From an uncultured Pseudomonadales bacterium (lineage in GTDB: Bacteria > Pseudomonadota > Gammaproteobacteria > Pseudomonadales > Balneatricaceae): 64,000 bases of DNA. The notes below the pieces were generated by a model. That model had not been told where the DNA came from. It did not search any database and worked only from the letters and a program-made list of their open reading frames with translations. The DNA lies in the NCBI GenBank assembly GCA_943787595.1, contig CALSNA010000005.1, positions 310,001 through 374,000 on the forward strand. Direction: 5' to 3'. The translations under genes and the position numbers were made by a program. How positions within the stretch are numbered: the first letter of the stretch is position 1; every line of letters starts with the position of its first letter. This document shows, in pieces, positions 20,479-30,432 of the stretch.

Positions 20479-20990
20479 TACATTGTTTGGTTTATTGCCG
20501 GGAAAGACCGTGGGACACAACGGCTTTATTCTGATATGACTAGCTAATTCTGCTTCACGTAATAGCACATACTGACAAAGCTTACTTTATCCTCGGTGTT
20601 TCCTGTATTTTTGGAGACTAGGATATCACCACCTGCCATCGTACAAAAACTGGACCAATCATACTGAAAGCCATGGGCACTGAACCAATTTTGGTTTTGG
20701 CATAATCAGACTAAAAATTTTCTATGGACTACTGTTTTAAAAGTTAGAGCGACTAAATCGTTTTAGCCTGAGGCAAAAGGGGTCATTCAGTAATGGGTTC
20801 AGTAGTATGTATTACGATGAGAAAAGCGTTAATGATGGTATAGATGAGGGCAGACAGCTTTAGTCTGACGATATGGTTCTATTTTATTCAGTTAAGTAAC
20901 CCTGGCTAATCTCTGTAATACCTGACTGGATAACCGCATATGTCATTGACTTGGCATAACGCAATGACTTCATTAACACAACAGGTTAGG
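20479..20990 (-). pseudogene. Gene-poor region with a short unrecognised protein remnant
   Basis: The minus strand between about 20702 and 20544 reads as one protein-like piece of 52 residues: CQNQNWFSAHGFQYDWSSFC, TMAGGDILVSKNTGNTEDKV, SFVSMCYYVKQN, then TAG. Upstream the frame closes at TGA close to 20705 and other frames are short. It looks like the C-terminal end of a lost gene with several cysteines and tryptophans. No family is recognised. The rest of the interval holds nothing identifiable. Confidence 0.25.
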
Positions 20991-21358
20991 CTACTGCTGG
21001 TGTTGTGCAGCAGCCTTGAGTTTACAACGAATAAAATCGCCGTGCGAGACATGAATTAACTCGGTGATTTTACGGATCAGGTAATCCTCATATTTATCCA
21101 GTTCGCCATCGGAAAAGGCGATATGCCACATGGGTTCAACCAATTGATCAAGCTCACACTGCGAAAGTGAAAACTGCCGCTGTAAAGCGTTAATAACTGC
21201 CTGTTGTTCAACAGGCAGCCATATTAAAATCTGCCCGGCATACTTCAACCAGTAGCGCCGCCGTAGCTAGTGTTATCGTTTTTGTCCGTTCGGTAGCTGA
21301 AGTAGCGCTAGCAGCATTCAGATTGGCGCAAAAAAAACTGGGTAATTTGTTGCAACAT
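20991..21358 (-). pseudogene. TerB-like protein, frameshifted
   Basis: The minus strand encodes a TerB-family (tellurite-resistance-like) helical protein in three frames. ATG at 21358 gives MLQQITQFFLRQSE. The next frame gives ATERTKTITLATAALLVEVC and RADFNMAAC. The last piece is PVEQQAVINALQRQFSLSQC to the end, including MWHIAFSDGELDKYEDYLIR, the conserved second helical repeat with its acidic DGELDKYED. Two single-base shifts therefore break a protein of about 120 residues. Cellular role of stand-alone TerB proteins is poorly known. It lies downstream of the aminobenzoyl-CoA flavoenzyme gene on the same strand. Confidence 0.68.
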
Positions 21359-21567
21359 ATTAACTAGGGATCAGATAGCTGATTTAACATTATTTAACAG
21401 TGCATATAAAATAAGTCGCTCCTACATTATTGACCTGATTATGTTGAACCAGTTTTTACTTTTTCTGTAGTATGAGCAAGATTTTTTTCAAGGATTTTTC
21501 AGGATAGATCGGAAGATTACAACCCAGGTTCAGGACCAACCTACCCTTGTAATTTCACTGGTCCAAT

Positions 21568-23858
21568 CTAGACCCGTAAGTTTTTCTCTTTTTCCCGCAA
21601 TCTTATCAGCTGAGCCTTACCGGCCAAATAAGGTAATGGCCAGTATTGTTGATTATCACTCAACTCAGCGGCCGCATTTAAGGTCCAGTAGGGATCGCTC
21701 AAATGAGGTCGTCCCAAGCAAACAAGATCAGCTCGTCCAGCCATCAAGATCGAATTGACATGATCAGGTTCATAAATATTACCCACTGCCATTGTCTTTA
21801 GCCCGGCTTCGTGACGAATGCGGTCCGATAGAGGGGTTTGGAACATGCGACCATATACTGGTTTAGCATTAATAGTTGTCTGGCCAGCCGATACGTCAAT
21901 AATATCAGCTCCACTTTGAGCAAATGCATGGGCTATTGCCACTGCTTCCTGCGGGGTGACACCCTGTTCACCCATCCAGTCAGTGGCCGATATACGCACC
22001 GACATTGGTTTGGACGCAGGCCATACAGCCCGCATAGCCTCGAATACCCGTATAGGAAAGCGCAAGCGATTTTCTAAGCTACCGCCATATTCATCATCAC
22101 GCTGATTAGAAACAGGAGAGATAAAGCAGGGATAACAAGTAGCCATGGGCAGCATGTAATTCAATCATGTCAAATCCAGCTCTCGCAGGCCATCTTGGCA
22201 GACTGTACAAATTGCTCAGTTATCCGATCCATATCAAGGGAATCCATGACCTTTGGCACAGCGTTTTCACTGGACCAAGGTAAGGCAGAGGCGGCCATGA
22301 GAGGCCAATTGCCCTGCTGTAAGGGTTTATCCATTATTTCCCAGCCTAATTGCGTAGACCCCTTAGGGCCAGCATGACCAATCTGGCAACATATTTTAGC
22401 CTTGGTTTGGGTATGTATAAACCCGGTAACCCTATGCCAGGCTGCCTCATGTTCCGGCTGATAAAGGGCCTGTACAACCAGGGGTAATACGTCCTTCAGC
22501 ACTAACACAAGTCATCTCAGTATATACTAGTCCAGCACCACCTTTAGCTCGCTCACCATAGTGCACTAAATGCCAGTCATTGGGGCAACCATCAGTTGCC
22601 TTGTACTGGGCCATGGGTGAAACCACGATCCGATTTTCCAAGGCCATGTCACGCAACTTAAAAGGGGCAAACATGGGGGCACGACTGCTGTCTACACCCG
22701 CCTTCTTATTGAACCATCGTTCAGCATTTTCGAGCCACTTAGCATCGCGTAAACGCAGATTTTCATGGCTAATGCGTTGCGACCCGGGTCAACAGTGAAT
22801 AAGTAAACTGAATCGGGGTCCAAATCCATATAACGCTCCACATCCTCAAACCACTCCAGAGAATTACGAGCCGACGATTGCAAGCGCAGCACTTCCAGAC
22901 GTCGCTCTTCCTGATAGCGGTGAAAAGCTGCTGCCATGGAGACTTCACTGTGTAGATAATTGGCCAGAGAAATGGCGCTGTCGAATGCTAAACGGGTACC
23001 TGAACCAATGGAAAAATGGCTGGTTGCCGCCGCATCGCCCATCAGCACAATATTTTTATGGTGCCATCGATCACAGATAACCCGTGGGAAGTTCATCCAC
23101 ACTGCAGAACCACGCAAATGATCAGCATTCGACATCAGTCGATGGCCATCTAGATGATCACGGAAGATATGCTCGCAAGTAGCAATAATTTCTTCCTTCG
23201 ACATCTTTTCAAAGCCAAATTTATGCCAGGTTTCATTGGTACATTCGACAATAACTGTAGCAGTATCTGCATCAAACTGATAAGCGTGGATCCACATCCA
23301 GCCGTGCTCTGTGGCTTCAAAAATAAACGTAAAGGCGTCGTTAAATTTTTGATGGGTGCCCAGCCAAACAAACTTGCATTGACGTATATCAATATTGGGT
23401 TTGAAAACATCTTCATACTGCTTGCGTACCCAAGAACTGATACCATCGGCAGCAACCACCAAATCATACTGATCTGATAATGCATCGAGGTCAGAGAATT
23501 TAGTGGAAAACTGCATCTCCACACCTAATTCCTGTGCGCGCTGTTGCAGGATAACTAGCATTTGACGACGCCCAATGCCAGTAAATCCATGTCCTCCAGA
23601 GACCATCCGATGACCTTTATAGGAAACAGAGATATCATCCCAATAGGCAAAGTTATTTTTCATGGCATTGGCAGTTTTTATATCGTTGACGCGCAGGTTT
23701 TCCATGGCATCATCGGATAGCACCACGCCCCAGCCAAAAGTATCATCGGGCTTATTGCGCTCAATAACTGTTACCTGGTGATTTGGATCTCTGAGCTTCA
23801 TGCTGATAGCAAAGTAGAGTCCGGCCGGCCCACCACCAAGACATACAATCTTTTTCAT
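21568..23858 (-). pseudogene. 2-Aminobenzoyl-CoA monooxygenase/reductase, multiply frameshifted
   Basis: A two-domain flavoenzyme that hydroxylates and then reduces the ring of anthraniloyl-CoA. ATG 23858 follows GGAG. The N-terminal FAD monooxygenase domain is open for 388 codons (CLGGGPAGLYFAISMKLRDP, VLMGDAAATSHFSIGSGT). Near 22795 the frame shifts; the true linker ([20 protein letters not shown]) leads into an Old Yellow Enzyme domain ([40 protein letters not shown]). Further shifts near 22455, 22178 and 22133 split this domain before [20 protein letters not shown] and the C-terminus. About four frameshifts make it non-functional. It diverges from the intact ligase operon starting at 24426. 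Salicylyl-CoA 5-hydroxylase is a related alternative for the monooxygenase half only. Confidence 0.85.
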
Positions 23859-24425
23859 GAATACAACTCCTTACGAATAGTTTGATTCGCATTGCATGAT
23901 TGGCGCTCATGCCCCATCTGATATTCCGGTCAGCATAGTCAGTCTGCCCATTTATTTCAAGCTTAAAATATTTATCAACATGCAAATGAGGCGTTAATTA
24001 ATATCTGAATGAACTTCAGTCACCCATCATTGACATGGATTTAAGCAGTTACCGTACACTAGATATTGTGTTCAAAATAACTGGCCCTAGTCTTAAAGAC
24101 CGGTTTTTAACATTAATAGAGGCTGCAGGTAATTGAAATTTAAAATAGTTATACAAGTCTAGAGATATATTTAGTTCAGCCTATAACATTTATCTGATGA
24201 GTAAAATTATAATCAGGTTTTACTATTTTTGGTATCCTAGCGTGCATCCAAGCGCATAAATGAAAGCTGTATCTAATTCGATAAAATAAACTGAATATGC
24301 CCATCTAAACCATCGGACCATAGGCTCTAATAACAAAGATTTGCTTTATACTTGGAATAAGTATATGTTTATTTTTAATCAAAATTAAGTCGATCTGTTT
24401 TTTAAAAACGGTCAATAATTGGGCT
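23859..24425. other. Divergent intergenic region between the flavoenzyme gene and the SDR operon
   Basis: 567 bases without a gene. It holds GGAG before the minus-strand flavoenzyme start and a perfect inverted repeat at 24347-24365 close to the plus-strand operon. Promoters for both directions must lie here. Confidence 0.6.
24347..24365. promoter_or_regulatory. Inverted repeat, candidate MarR operator
   Basis: TATACTT-GGAAT-AAGTATA has perfect 7-base arms and a 5-base spacer, 61 bases before the GTG of the SDR gene. Size and symmetry suit a MarR dimer, and the operon's second gene encodes a MarR protein. The link is inferred. Confidence 0.45.
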
Positions 24426-25211
24426 GTGAGCAATCCGGTTAACCATATGAATATACGCAACAATCATGTTCTCGTTACCGGTGCTGGTAGCGGTATCGGA
24501 GTCAGCATTGCCACTGCCTTAAGTCAGGCAGGTGCTAAAGTCACCATAACCGGGCGTCGACAAGCCCTCCTTGATACTGTAGCCCAGCAATTACGCCAGC
24601 AACACGGCCAAGTACAAGCCATCAGCAGTGACGTGACCAAACGAGATACCATAGAAAGGATGCTTGATCAGGCGCGCATTAAATTTGGTCCAGTTAGTAT
24701 TGCCATAGCCAATGCTGGCGCTGCCTATAGCTGTCCATTTTACAAATTGAGCGCAGCTGCTTTTGAACAAACCCTAGCTGTTAATCTAGTTGGCTGTTTC
24801 CATACTTTTCAAGCTTGCATTGCAGATATGCTGGACGCAGGCCAAGGCTGCATGATTGCCATTGCATCGACTGCTGCACAACGCGGCTTTGCCTATGTAT
24901 CAGACTACAGTGCTGCTAAACATGGCGTTGTCGGTCTGGTACGCAGCCTAGCGCTAGAACTGGACAACCGCAGTATCGGTGTACACGCCATTTGCCCAGG
25001 CTATACTGAAACACCCATGTTGCAGGAGACTATAGATAAAATTAAGGCTAAAACTAATTGCAACACCTTACAGGCCCGGCAAAAAATATTACAAAGCAGT
25101 CAACAACAACGCTTCTTGCAACCCGGGGAAATTGCTGAAGCCGTTATTTCTCTGTGTCAGACACAATCTAGCAACGGTAAAATTATCACTCTGGATGGAT
25201 CAGCGACTTAA
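24426..25211 (+). CDS. Short-chain dehydrogenase/reductase, probable 3-hydroxyacyl-CoA dehydrogenase of the aminobenzoyl-CoA pathway
   Basis: Cytoplasmic NAD(P)-dependent oxidoreductase. It has the TGAGSGIG cofactor motif, NAGA, the catalytic YSAAK (SDYSAAKHGVVGLVR) and the post-active-site PGYTETPM. The GTG at 24426 gives 261 residues; ATG 24447 (MNIRNNHVLVTGAG) is equally plausible and places the motif at the usual distance. It is the first gene of a seven-gene operon with MarR, hydratase, dehydrogenase, CoA ligase, thioesterase and RidA, so it probably oxidises a ring or ring-cleaved 3-hydroxyacyl-CoA. The specific substrate is inferred from context. Intact. Confidence 0.85.
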   Translation: MSNPVNHMNIRNNHVLVTGAGSGIGVSIATALSQAGAKVTITGRRQALLDTVAQQLRQQHGQVQAISSDVTKRDTIERMLDQARIKFGPVSIAIANAGAAYSCPFYKLSAAAFEQTLAVNLVGCFHTFQACIADMLDAGQGCMIAIASTAAQRGFAYVSDYSAAKHGVVGLVRSLALELDNRSIGVHAICPGYTETPMLQETIDKIKAKTNCNTLQARQKILQSSQQQRFLQPGEIAEAVISLCQTQSSNGKIITLDGSAT

Positions 25212-25667
25212 ATGGCCAATCAGTATGATCCGCACACTCATCAAAACTTGTGGCTCTGGCTGAAATTATTCAAGGTCAGTAGCGCTATCGAAGTAACCTT
25301 ACAGGAGCGCCTGCGTCATCAATGTAAGACGACCCTACCCCGCTTTGATGTTATGGCTGCCCTGGATCATCATCCCAGGGGACTGCGTATGAATGAGTTG
25401 TCCCGCTACCTTAGAGTATCCAATAGCAATGTAACCGGCATCATTGAGCGTTTGGTACAGGACAATTTGGTTGAGCGTATACGAGTTAACAAGGATCGAC
25501 GCGCCACCCAAGCTCGCCTGACTCACGAAGGATTTGCAAATTTTGCTGCCACAGCTTACCACCATGCCGTATGGGTGGATGAACTGTTAGGCTCACTTAA
25601 TGAGAATGAGGCTAACCCGATGGTGTCATTGTTGCAAAAAATTGAACCCAATAATATAGGGAACTAA
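25212..25667 (+). CDS. MarR-family transcriptional regulator
   Basis: 151 residues, the normal MarR size. The central winged helix-turn-helix shows [20 protein letters not shown] and the wing [18 protein letters not shown]. It starts with ATG directly after the SDR stop. Regulators of this type in aromatic-CoA operons commonly respond to the aryl-CoA product, so anthraniloyl-CoA is a reasonable but unproven ligand. The inverted repeat at 24347-24365 is its likely target, giving autoregulation of the operon. Intact. Confidence 0.88.
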   Translation: MANQYDPHTHQNLWLWLKLFKVSSAIEVTLQERLRHQCKTTLPRFDVMAALDHHPRGLRMNELSRYLRVSNSNVTGIIERLVQDNLVERIRVNKDRRATQARLTHEGFANFAATAYHHAVWVDELLGSLNENEANPMVSLLQKIEPNNIGN

Positions 25668-25669
25668 TT

Positions 25670-26482
25670 ATGGTGTCATTGACTGATTATCAAGCGTGCC
25701 ACTTTCATTGGCATCTTAACGACAACATTGGCCGTATCAATCTACAACGACCACAACGGAAAAACCCATTGACCTTTGACAGCTATGCCGAATTACGAGA
25801 TATATTCCGGCAACTGGCGACAGCAGAGGATGTCAAGACTGTCGTCTTGCTGCCCAATCAAGGTAATTTCTGCTCCGGCGGTGATGTACATGATATTATC
25901 GGGGCATTACTTGAAATGGACACCCGCGACTTACTGCAATTTACCCGCATGACTGGTGACCTGGTGAAAGCCATGTTAAATTGTGGCAAGCCGATTATTG
26001 CTGCAGTTGACGGCATAGCTGTTGGCGCTGGAGCGATCCTGGCCATGGCAGCCGACATGCGTATTGCCACACCCGAAGCTAAAACGGCTTTCCTGTTTAC
26101 CCGGGTTGGATTAGCCGGTTGTGACATGGGCGCCTGTGCCCTGTTACCGCGTATTATTGGTCAGACTCGTGCAGCTGAATTACTCTATACAGGCCGCAGC
26201 ATGAGTGCATTAGAGGGTGAGCGCTGGGGCTTCTACAGCCGTTTGGTAACGGCTGACAAACTAGAGGAAACGGCCCTAAACATGGCATACAGAATTGCAT
26301 GTGGCCCAAGTTTTGCCCATATGATTACCAAAACTCAACTCAACCAAGAGTGGAATATGACACCTGATCAAGCCATTGAAGCAGAGGCTCAAGCCCAGGC
26401 TTTATGTATGCATACACAAGATTTTAAGCGCGCATATGAAGCTTTTGTTTCGAAAGAAAAACCAATTTTCAAAGCCAATTGA
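25670..26482 (+). CDS. Enoyl-CoA hydratase/isomerase family protein
   Basis: 270-residue crotonase-fold enzyme. CoA and oxyanion motifs are visible: [11 protein letters not shown] near residue 65 and [20 protein letters not shown] near 115. The second catalytic position reads [11 protein letters not shown] rather than the PE..GGTQRL pattern of classical hydratases, so it may act on an unusual ring-derived enoyl-CoA. Start ATG follows GGGAAC with good spacing, two bases after marR; the stop is one base from the next start. Intact and translationally linked within the operon. The exact reaction is inferred from the pathway. Confidence 0.85.
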   Translation: MVSLTDYQACHFHWHLNDNIGRINLQRPQRKNPLTFDSYAELRDIFRQLATAEDVKTVVLLPNQGNFCSGGDVHDIIGALLEMDTRDLLQFTRMTGDLVKAMLNCGKPIIAAVDGIAVGAGAILAMAADMRIATPEAKTAFLFTRVGLAGCDMGACALLPRIIGQTRAAELLYTGRSMSALEGERWGFYSRLVTADKLEETALNMAYRIACGPSFAHMITKTQLNQEWNMTPDQAIEAEAQAQALCMHTQDFKRAYEAFVSKEKPIFKAN

Positions 26483-26483
26483 C

Positions 26484-27629
26484 ATGTATCATGATAAAAC
26501 GTTCCTAGACTGGCCCTGGTTTACTGATCAACATCGACAACTGGCTGAGCAACTAGAGTCATGGTGTCAACAAAATCTACCTGTAGATCATACCGATGTC
26601 GATCAAGCCTGCAGGGCACTGGTTGCACAATTAGGACAGGATCAATGGCTGCTACATAGCGCTATTGATCCGCATCAATCCAAAAACCTGGACGTACGCA
26701 CCCTGTGCCTTATTCGAGAAACCCTGGCACGCCACGATAGTTTGGCCGATTTCGCTTTTGCCATGCAGGGCCTGGGCACCGGTGCCATCAGTTTATTTGG
26801 CAGCCAATCCCAGAAACAGTGGCTACTCCAGACCCGTGCTGGCAAGGCGGTGGCTGCCTTTGCGCTCACAGAGCCCCAATCCGGTTCAGATGTAGCTAAT
26901 ACTGCTATGACTGCAACACCCTACTCTGATGGATATATTCTGGATGGTGAAAAAGTCTGGATCTCCAACGGTGGTATTGCAGATGGTTATTGTGTATTTG
27001 CCCGCACCGGTGAAGCGCCGGGAGCCAGGGGTTTATCGGTATTCTTTGTGGCCGCCAATAGTCCGGGGCTGGAAGTCACCGAACGAATACAGTGCATTGC
27101 ACCGCATCCACTGGCACGACTACGGTTTCACCAGGTTCGGGTCAATCAAAATGACTTGATCGGCACTGCGGGTAGTGGCTTTAAAATAGCCATGTCGGTA
27201 TTGGACATTTTTCGTCCCAGTGTTGGTGCTGCCGCACTGGGCATGGCCCGCCGGGCCCTAGCTGAAGCACACCAGCGAGTTACTGAACGACAATTATTTG
27301 GAGCACCTCTCGCTGACTTGCAAATGGTTCAAGGACATCTGGCTGATATGGCCACCTCGGTGGATGCTGCAGCACTACTGATTTATCGAGCTGCCTGGAC
27401 CAAGGATCAAGGTGCCAGCCGCATTTCACGAGAAGCTGCTATGGCTAAGCTGTTCGCCACCGAAACAGCCCAGCAGGTAATTGACCAGGCCCTTCAGTTA
27501 CACGGTGGCGAAGGCGTCCGCAGTGGAACCGTGGTAGAAGGTCTGTATCGCGAAATACGCGCCCTGCGCATCTATGAAGGCGCCAGTGATGTACAAAAGA
27601 TAGTTATTGCAAAACAGCTATTGCCATGA
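26484..27629 (+). CDS. Acyl-CoA dehydrogenase
   Basis: FAD-dependent dehydrogenase of 381 residues. I chose ATG 26484 (MYHDKTFLDWPWFTDQ), one base after the hydratase stop, over longer upstream frames that run inside that gene. Motifs: AFALTEPQSGSDVANT (FAD/substrate), WISNGGIADGYCVFART, the QLFGAPLADLQMVQ helix, LHGGEGVRSG, and the C-terminal catalytic-base region IYEGASDVQKIVI. Within this operon it probably introduces a double bond into a reduced alicyclic or ring-opened acyl-CoA made after the flavoenzyme step. Electron acceptor (ETF) genes are not in the window. Intact. Confidence 0.9.
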   Translation: MYHDKTFLDWPWFTDQHRQLAEQLESWCQQNLPVDHTDVDQACRALVAQLGQDQWLLHSAIDPHQSKNLDVRTLCLIRETLARHDSLADFAFAMQGLGTGAISLFGSQSQKQWLLQTRAGKAVAAFALTEPQSGSDVANTAMTATPYSDGYILDGEKVWISNGGIADGYCVFARTGEAPGARGLSVFFVAANSPGLEVTERIQCIAPHPLARLRFHQVRVNQNDLIGTAGSGFKIAMSVLDIFRPSVGAAALGMARRALAEAHQRVTERQLFGAPLADLQMVQGHLADMATSVDAAALLIYRAAWTKDQGASRISREAAMAKLFATETAQQVIDQALQLHGGEGVRSGTVVEGLYREIRALRIYEGASDVQKIVIAKQLLP

Positions 27630-27664
27630 ATATTGACAATAATAAGCAACAGGAATAAGTAATC

Positions 27665-29296
27665 ATGGATTTACCTAATCTAAAAACTTCCGCACATATT
27701 GATAACTTTGCACGTGATCGCCTGCCACCTGCCAACCAGTGGCCACGCATTAATACCGACCAATATTCCTATCCCGACCAAGTTAATGTGGCTGTTGAAC
27801 TGACAGACCGCATGGTGGAACTAGGCTTTGGTGATAACATTGCCCTGATTGGCAAAGGGCGCCAGCGTACCTACAAAGAACTGGCAGACTGGAGTAATCG
27901 CCTAGCCCACGCACTAGTAGATGAGTTTGAAGTTGAGCCTGGTCAGCGCATTCTAATTCGCTCAGCCAATAATCCAGCTCTAGTGGCCTGTTGGCTAGCT
28001 GCAACCAAAGTTGGAGCTGTTGTCATTAATACCATGCCGATGTTGCGTGCCAGTGAACTAAGCAAAATAGTTAATAAAGCACAAGTCAAGCTATCACTAT
28101 GCGATACCCGTTTAATGGACGAACTGGTTATCTGCGCCAAAGAAAGTGGCTATTTGGAACAGGTCATTGGGTTTGATGGAACCGCCAATGTTGATGCACA
28201 ATTAGATCGTATAGCACTGAATAAACCTGTTCACTTTGATGCCGTAGCTACCAGTGTTGACGATGTTGCCTTATTGGGCTTTACCTCCGGCACTACGGGC
28301 GAGCCCAAAGCAACCATGCACTTCCACCGCGATATCCTAGCAGTAGCTGATGGCTACGCTCAAGAAGTATTAAAGGTAACACCCGCTGATATATTTGTCG
28401 GTTCACCACCCTTAGCATTTACTTTTGGTTTAGGTGGACTAGCCGTATTCCCCCTGCGCTTTGGCGCCACAGCAACCTTATTAGAATCAGCTCCGCCAGC
28501 AGAGCTAGTGAAAATCATTGAAACTTATAAAGCCACCATCTGCTTTACCGCACCAACTGCCTATCGCGCCATGCTGGCAGCCATGGAGGAAGGCGCTGAT
28601 TTATCATCTTTACGAGTGGCTGTGTCTGCGGGTGAGACACTACCTGCACCAGTATTTGAGGCTTGGCAACACAAAACTGGCAAACCGATGATTGATGGTA
28701 TCGGTGCCACCGAAATGCTACATATATTTATTTCCAATCGGCTAGACGATGCACAACCAGCATCTACAGGCAAACCTGTCACAGGTTATACGGCTAAGAT
28801 TGTCGATAATCAAATGCAAGAAGTAGCACGCGGAACCCCAGGAAAACTGGCTGTTATCGGGCCTACTGGATGTCGTTATCTTGATGATGATCGGCAAACT
28901 AAATATGTACAGGACGGCTGGAACCTAACTGGCGATACCTTTATTGAAGATGAAAATGGCTATTTTCATTTCGTTGCCCGGAATGACGATATGATTATCT
29001 CATCAGGCTATAATATTGCTGCACCAGAAGTAGAGTCCAGCCTGCTAATGCACGAGCAAGTGGCTGAATGTGCAGTGGTTGGCATTCCAGATAATGAACG
29101 TGGTCAGGTCGTATGCGCCTACATCGTGTTAACTGAATCCTCTGTGGCTGACGAAAAGATGATTGAGCAGTTGCAAAACCATGTGAAAGCCACTATTGCG
29201 CCCTACAAGTATCCGCGACAAATTCGCTTTATCACTAGCCTGCCAAAAACCCAAACTGGTAAAATTCAACGTTTCAAACTCAAGGAGATAACTTGA
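27665..29296 (+). CDS. 2-Aminobenzoate (anthranilate)-CoA ligase
   Basis: Activates anthranilate with ATP and CoA to 2-aminobenzoyl-CoA. 543 residues of the aryl-CoA ligase branch of ANL enzymes: GFTSGTTGEPKATMHFHRDI (ATP loop), GIGATEMLHIFISN (aryl-binding core), DGWNLTGDTFIEDENGYF, the hinge RNDDMIISSGYNI and the catalytic C-terminal lysine in PKTQTGKIQRFKL. The N-terminus (FARDRLPPANQWPRI) is typical of 2-aminobenzoate-CoA ligases rather than benzoate-CoA ligases. ATG has AGGAA upstream. Kynureninase, whose product is anthranilate, is remnant downstream, supporting the substrate. Intact, and ends overlapping the thioesterase start. Confidence 0.88.
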   Translation: MDLPNLKTSAHIDNFARDRLPPANQWPRINTDQYSYPDQVNVAVELTDRMVELGFGDNIALIGKGRQRTYKELADWSNRLAHALVDEFEVEPGQRILIRSANNPALVACWLAATKVGAVVINTMPMLRASELSKIVNKAQVKLSLCDTRLMDELVICAKESGYLEQVIGFDGTANVDAQLDRIALNKPVHFDAVATSVDDVALLGFTSGTTGEPKATMHFHRDILAVADGYAQEVLKVTPADIFVGSPPLAFTFGLGGLAVFPLRFGATATLLESAPPAELVKIIETYKATICFTAPTAYRAMLAAMEEGADLSSLRVAVSAGETLPAPVFEAWQHKTGKPMIDGIGATEMLHIFISNRLDDAQPASTGKPVTGYTAKIVDNQMQEVARGTPGKLAVIGPTGCRYLDDDRQTKYVQDGWNLTGDTFIEDENGYFHFVARNDDMIISSGYNIAAPEVESSLLMHEQVAECAVVGIPDNERGQVVCAYIVLTESSVADEKMIEQLQNHVKATIAPYKYPRQIRFITSLPKTQTGKIQRFKLKEIT

Positions 29297-29712
29297 GCAT
29301 TGTTTTTAAGTACCAACAGAAAGTATTGTTTCAGCACTGTGACCCAGCTGGCATTGTCTTTTATCCACGTTATTTTGAGATGATCAATGCTACTGTGGAA
29401 GCATGGTTTGCCAATATTGGGCTGAGTTTTGGCGAATTACATGGTAAACGTTTTCTGGGAGTACCCACTGCCAGTATACAATCACGTTTTGTAGCCCCAA
29501 GCCGCCTGGAAGACGAACTCGAATGGCAACTAGCCATTAACCAGACTGGGCGCTCTAGCCTTGAGCTACAAATCCATGCGAACTGCAATGGTCAACCACG
29601 CGTACGCACCACATTAACCCTAGTTCTAGTTGATACCAACAGTGGTCGTCCCACACACTGGAAAGATCATCTAACAGCTCAACAAATGCAACTGTTACAC
29701 GCAAAGGAATAA
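29293..29712 (+). CDS. 4-Hydroxybenzoyl-CoA-type hotdog thioesterase
   Basis: 139 residues with a single hotdog fold. FQHCDPAGIVFYPRYFEM carries the catalytic Asp and the helix-1 glycine/tyrosine pattern of the 4HBT family. The start is a TTG overlapping the ligase stop by four bases (TTGA), consistent with translational coupling. In aryl-CoA operons such enzymes release trapped CoA from dead-end thioesters and so protect the CoA pool. That role is inferred from context. Intact. Confidence 0.85.
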   Translation: MSIVFKYQQKVLFQHCDPAGIVFYPRYFEMINATVEAWFANIGLSFGELHGKRFLGVPTASIQSRFVAPSRLEDELEWQLAINQTGRSSLELQIHANCNGQPRVRTTLTLVLVDTNSGRPTHWKDHLTAQQMQLLHAKE

Positions 29713-29714
29713 TT

Positions 29715-30110
29715 ATGCACATGCAAACACTCCATCCTGACAACTGGAAAGCGGCTAAAGGATACGCTAACGGCGTGATTACATCTGGCCGACAAATCTT
29801 TGTAGCTGGACAGATCGGCTGGAATAGTCAACAGATATTTGAAAGCAACGACTTTATTGGGCAATTTCAGCAAACACTGGAAAATATCTTAGCTGTATTG
29901 GCACAAGCTGACGCCAAGCCAGAACACATTGCCCGTATGACTTGGTATATTACTGACAGACAAGCTTATCTTGACTGCCAAAAAGAACTGGGACGAGTGT
30001 ATAAAAAATTTATGGGACTCCATTTCCCTGCCATGAGCGTGGTGCAAGTAGCTGGCCTGATTGAAGCACAAGCACTGCTGGAAATTGAAGTAACTGCTGT
30101 AATCCCTTGA
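29715..30110 (+). CDS. RidA-family (YjgF/UK114) protein
   Basis: 131 residues, the usual size of RidA proteins, which as trimers hydrolyse reactive enamine/imine intermediates. Seen: GVITSGRQIFVAGQIGWNS, a central helix, ITDRQAYLDCQKELGRV and the C-terminal strand LLEIEVTAVIP with the family glutamate. At the position of the deaminase arginine (normally PAR) this protein reads PAMSVVQV, so it belongs to a Rid subgroup lacking that residue. It begins two bases after the thioesterase. An aminated ring intermediate in the pathway makes an enamine/imine substrate plausible. Intact; last gene of the run. Confidence 0.85.
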   Translation: MHMQTLHPDNWKAAKGYANGVITSGRQIFVAGQIGWNSQQIFESNDFIGQFQQTLENILAVLAQADAKPEHIARMTWYITDRQAYLDCQKELGRVYKKFMGLHFPAMSVVQVAGLIEAQALLEIEVTAVIP

Positions 30111-30432
30111 TCACGGCCCTGCCCCAATAAATACATGCAATGACCCAGGAAACAAGACACCAAGTTGCTGTATTAAGGTTTAATAGTTTTATAATGTATT
30201 TAAAAATCTAATAAACATGGTGTTCTGCTACTAAATAAAAAATGCGTAAAGCTAGAACAGCAACATATAGTGATACGTATTTGCTGATGCAACGTCAAGC
30301 ATAGGCGCAAGATTGATCTTTAGGGCTAACCGATGTGAGTTAAATCTGACATTTGCCTGATCGCAGCATGACCCAAGACATTTTCTATGTGTTACCTAAC
30401 CTAACATTTGATGGGCAACAGGGGAATTCAGG
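30111..30432. other. Intergenic region within the catabolic island
   Basis: No gene or clear terminator. It separates the RidA gene from the second hydratase, which probably has its own promoter. Confidence 0.4.
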
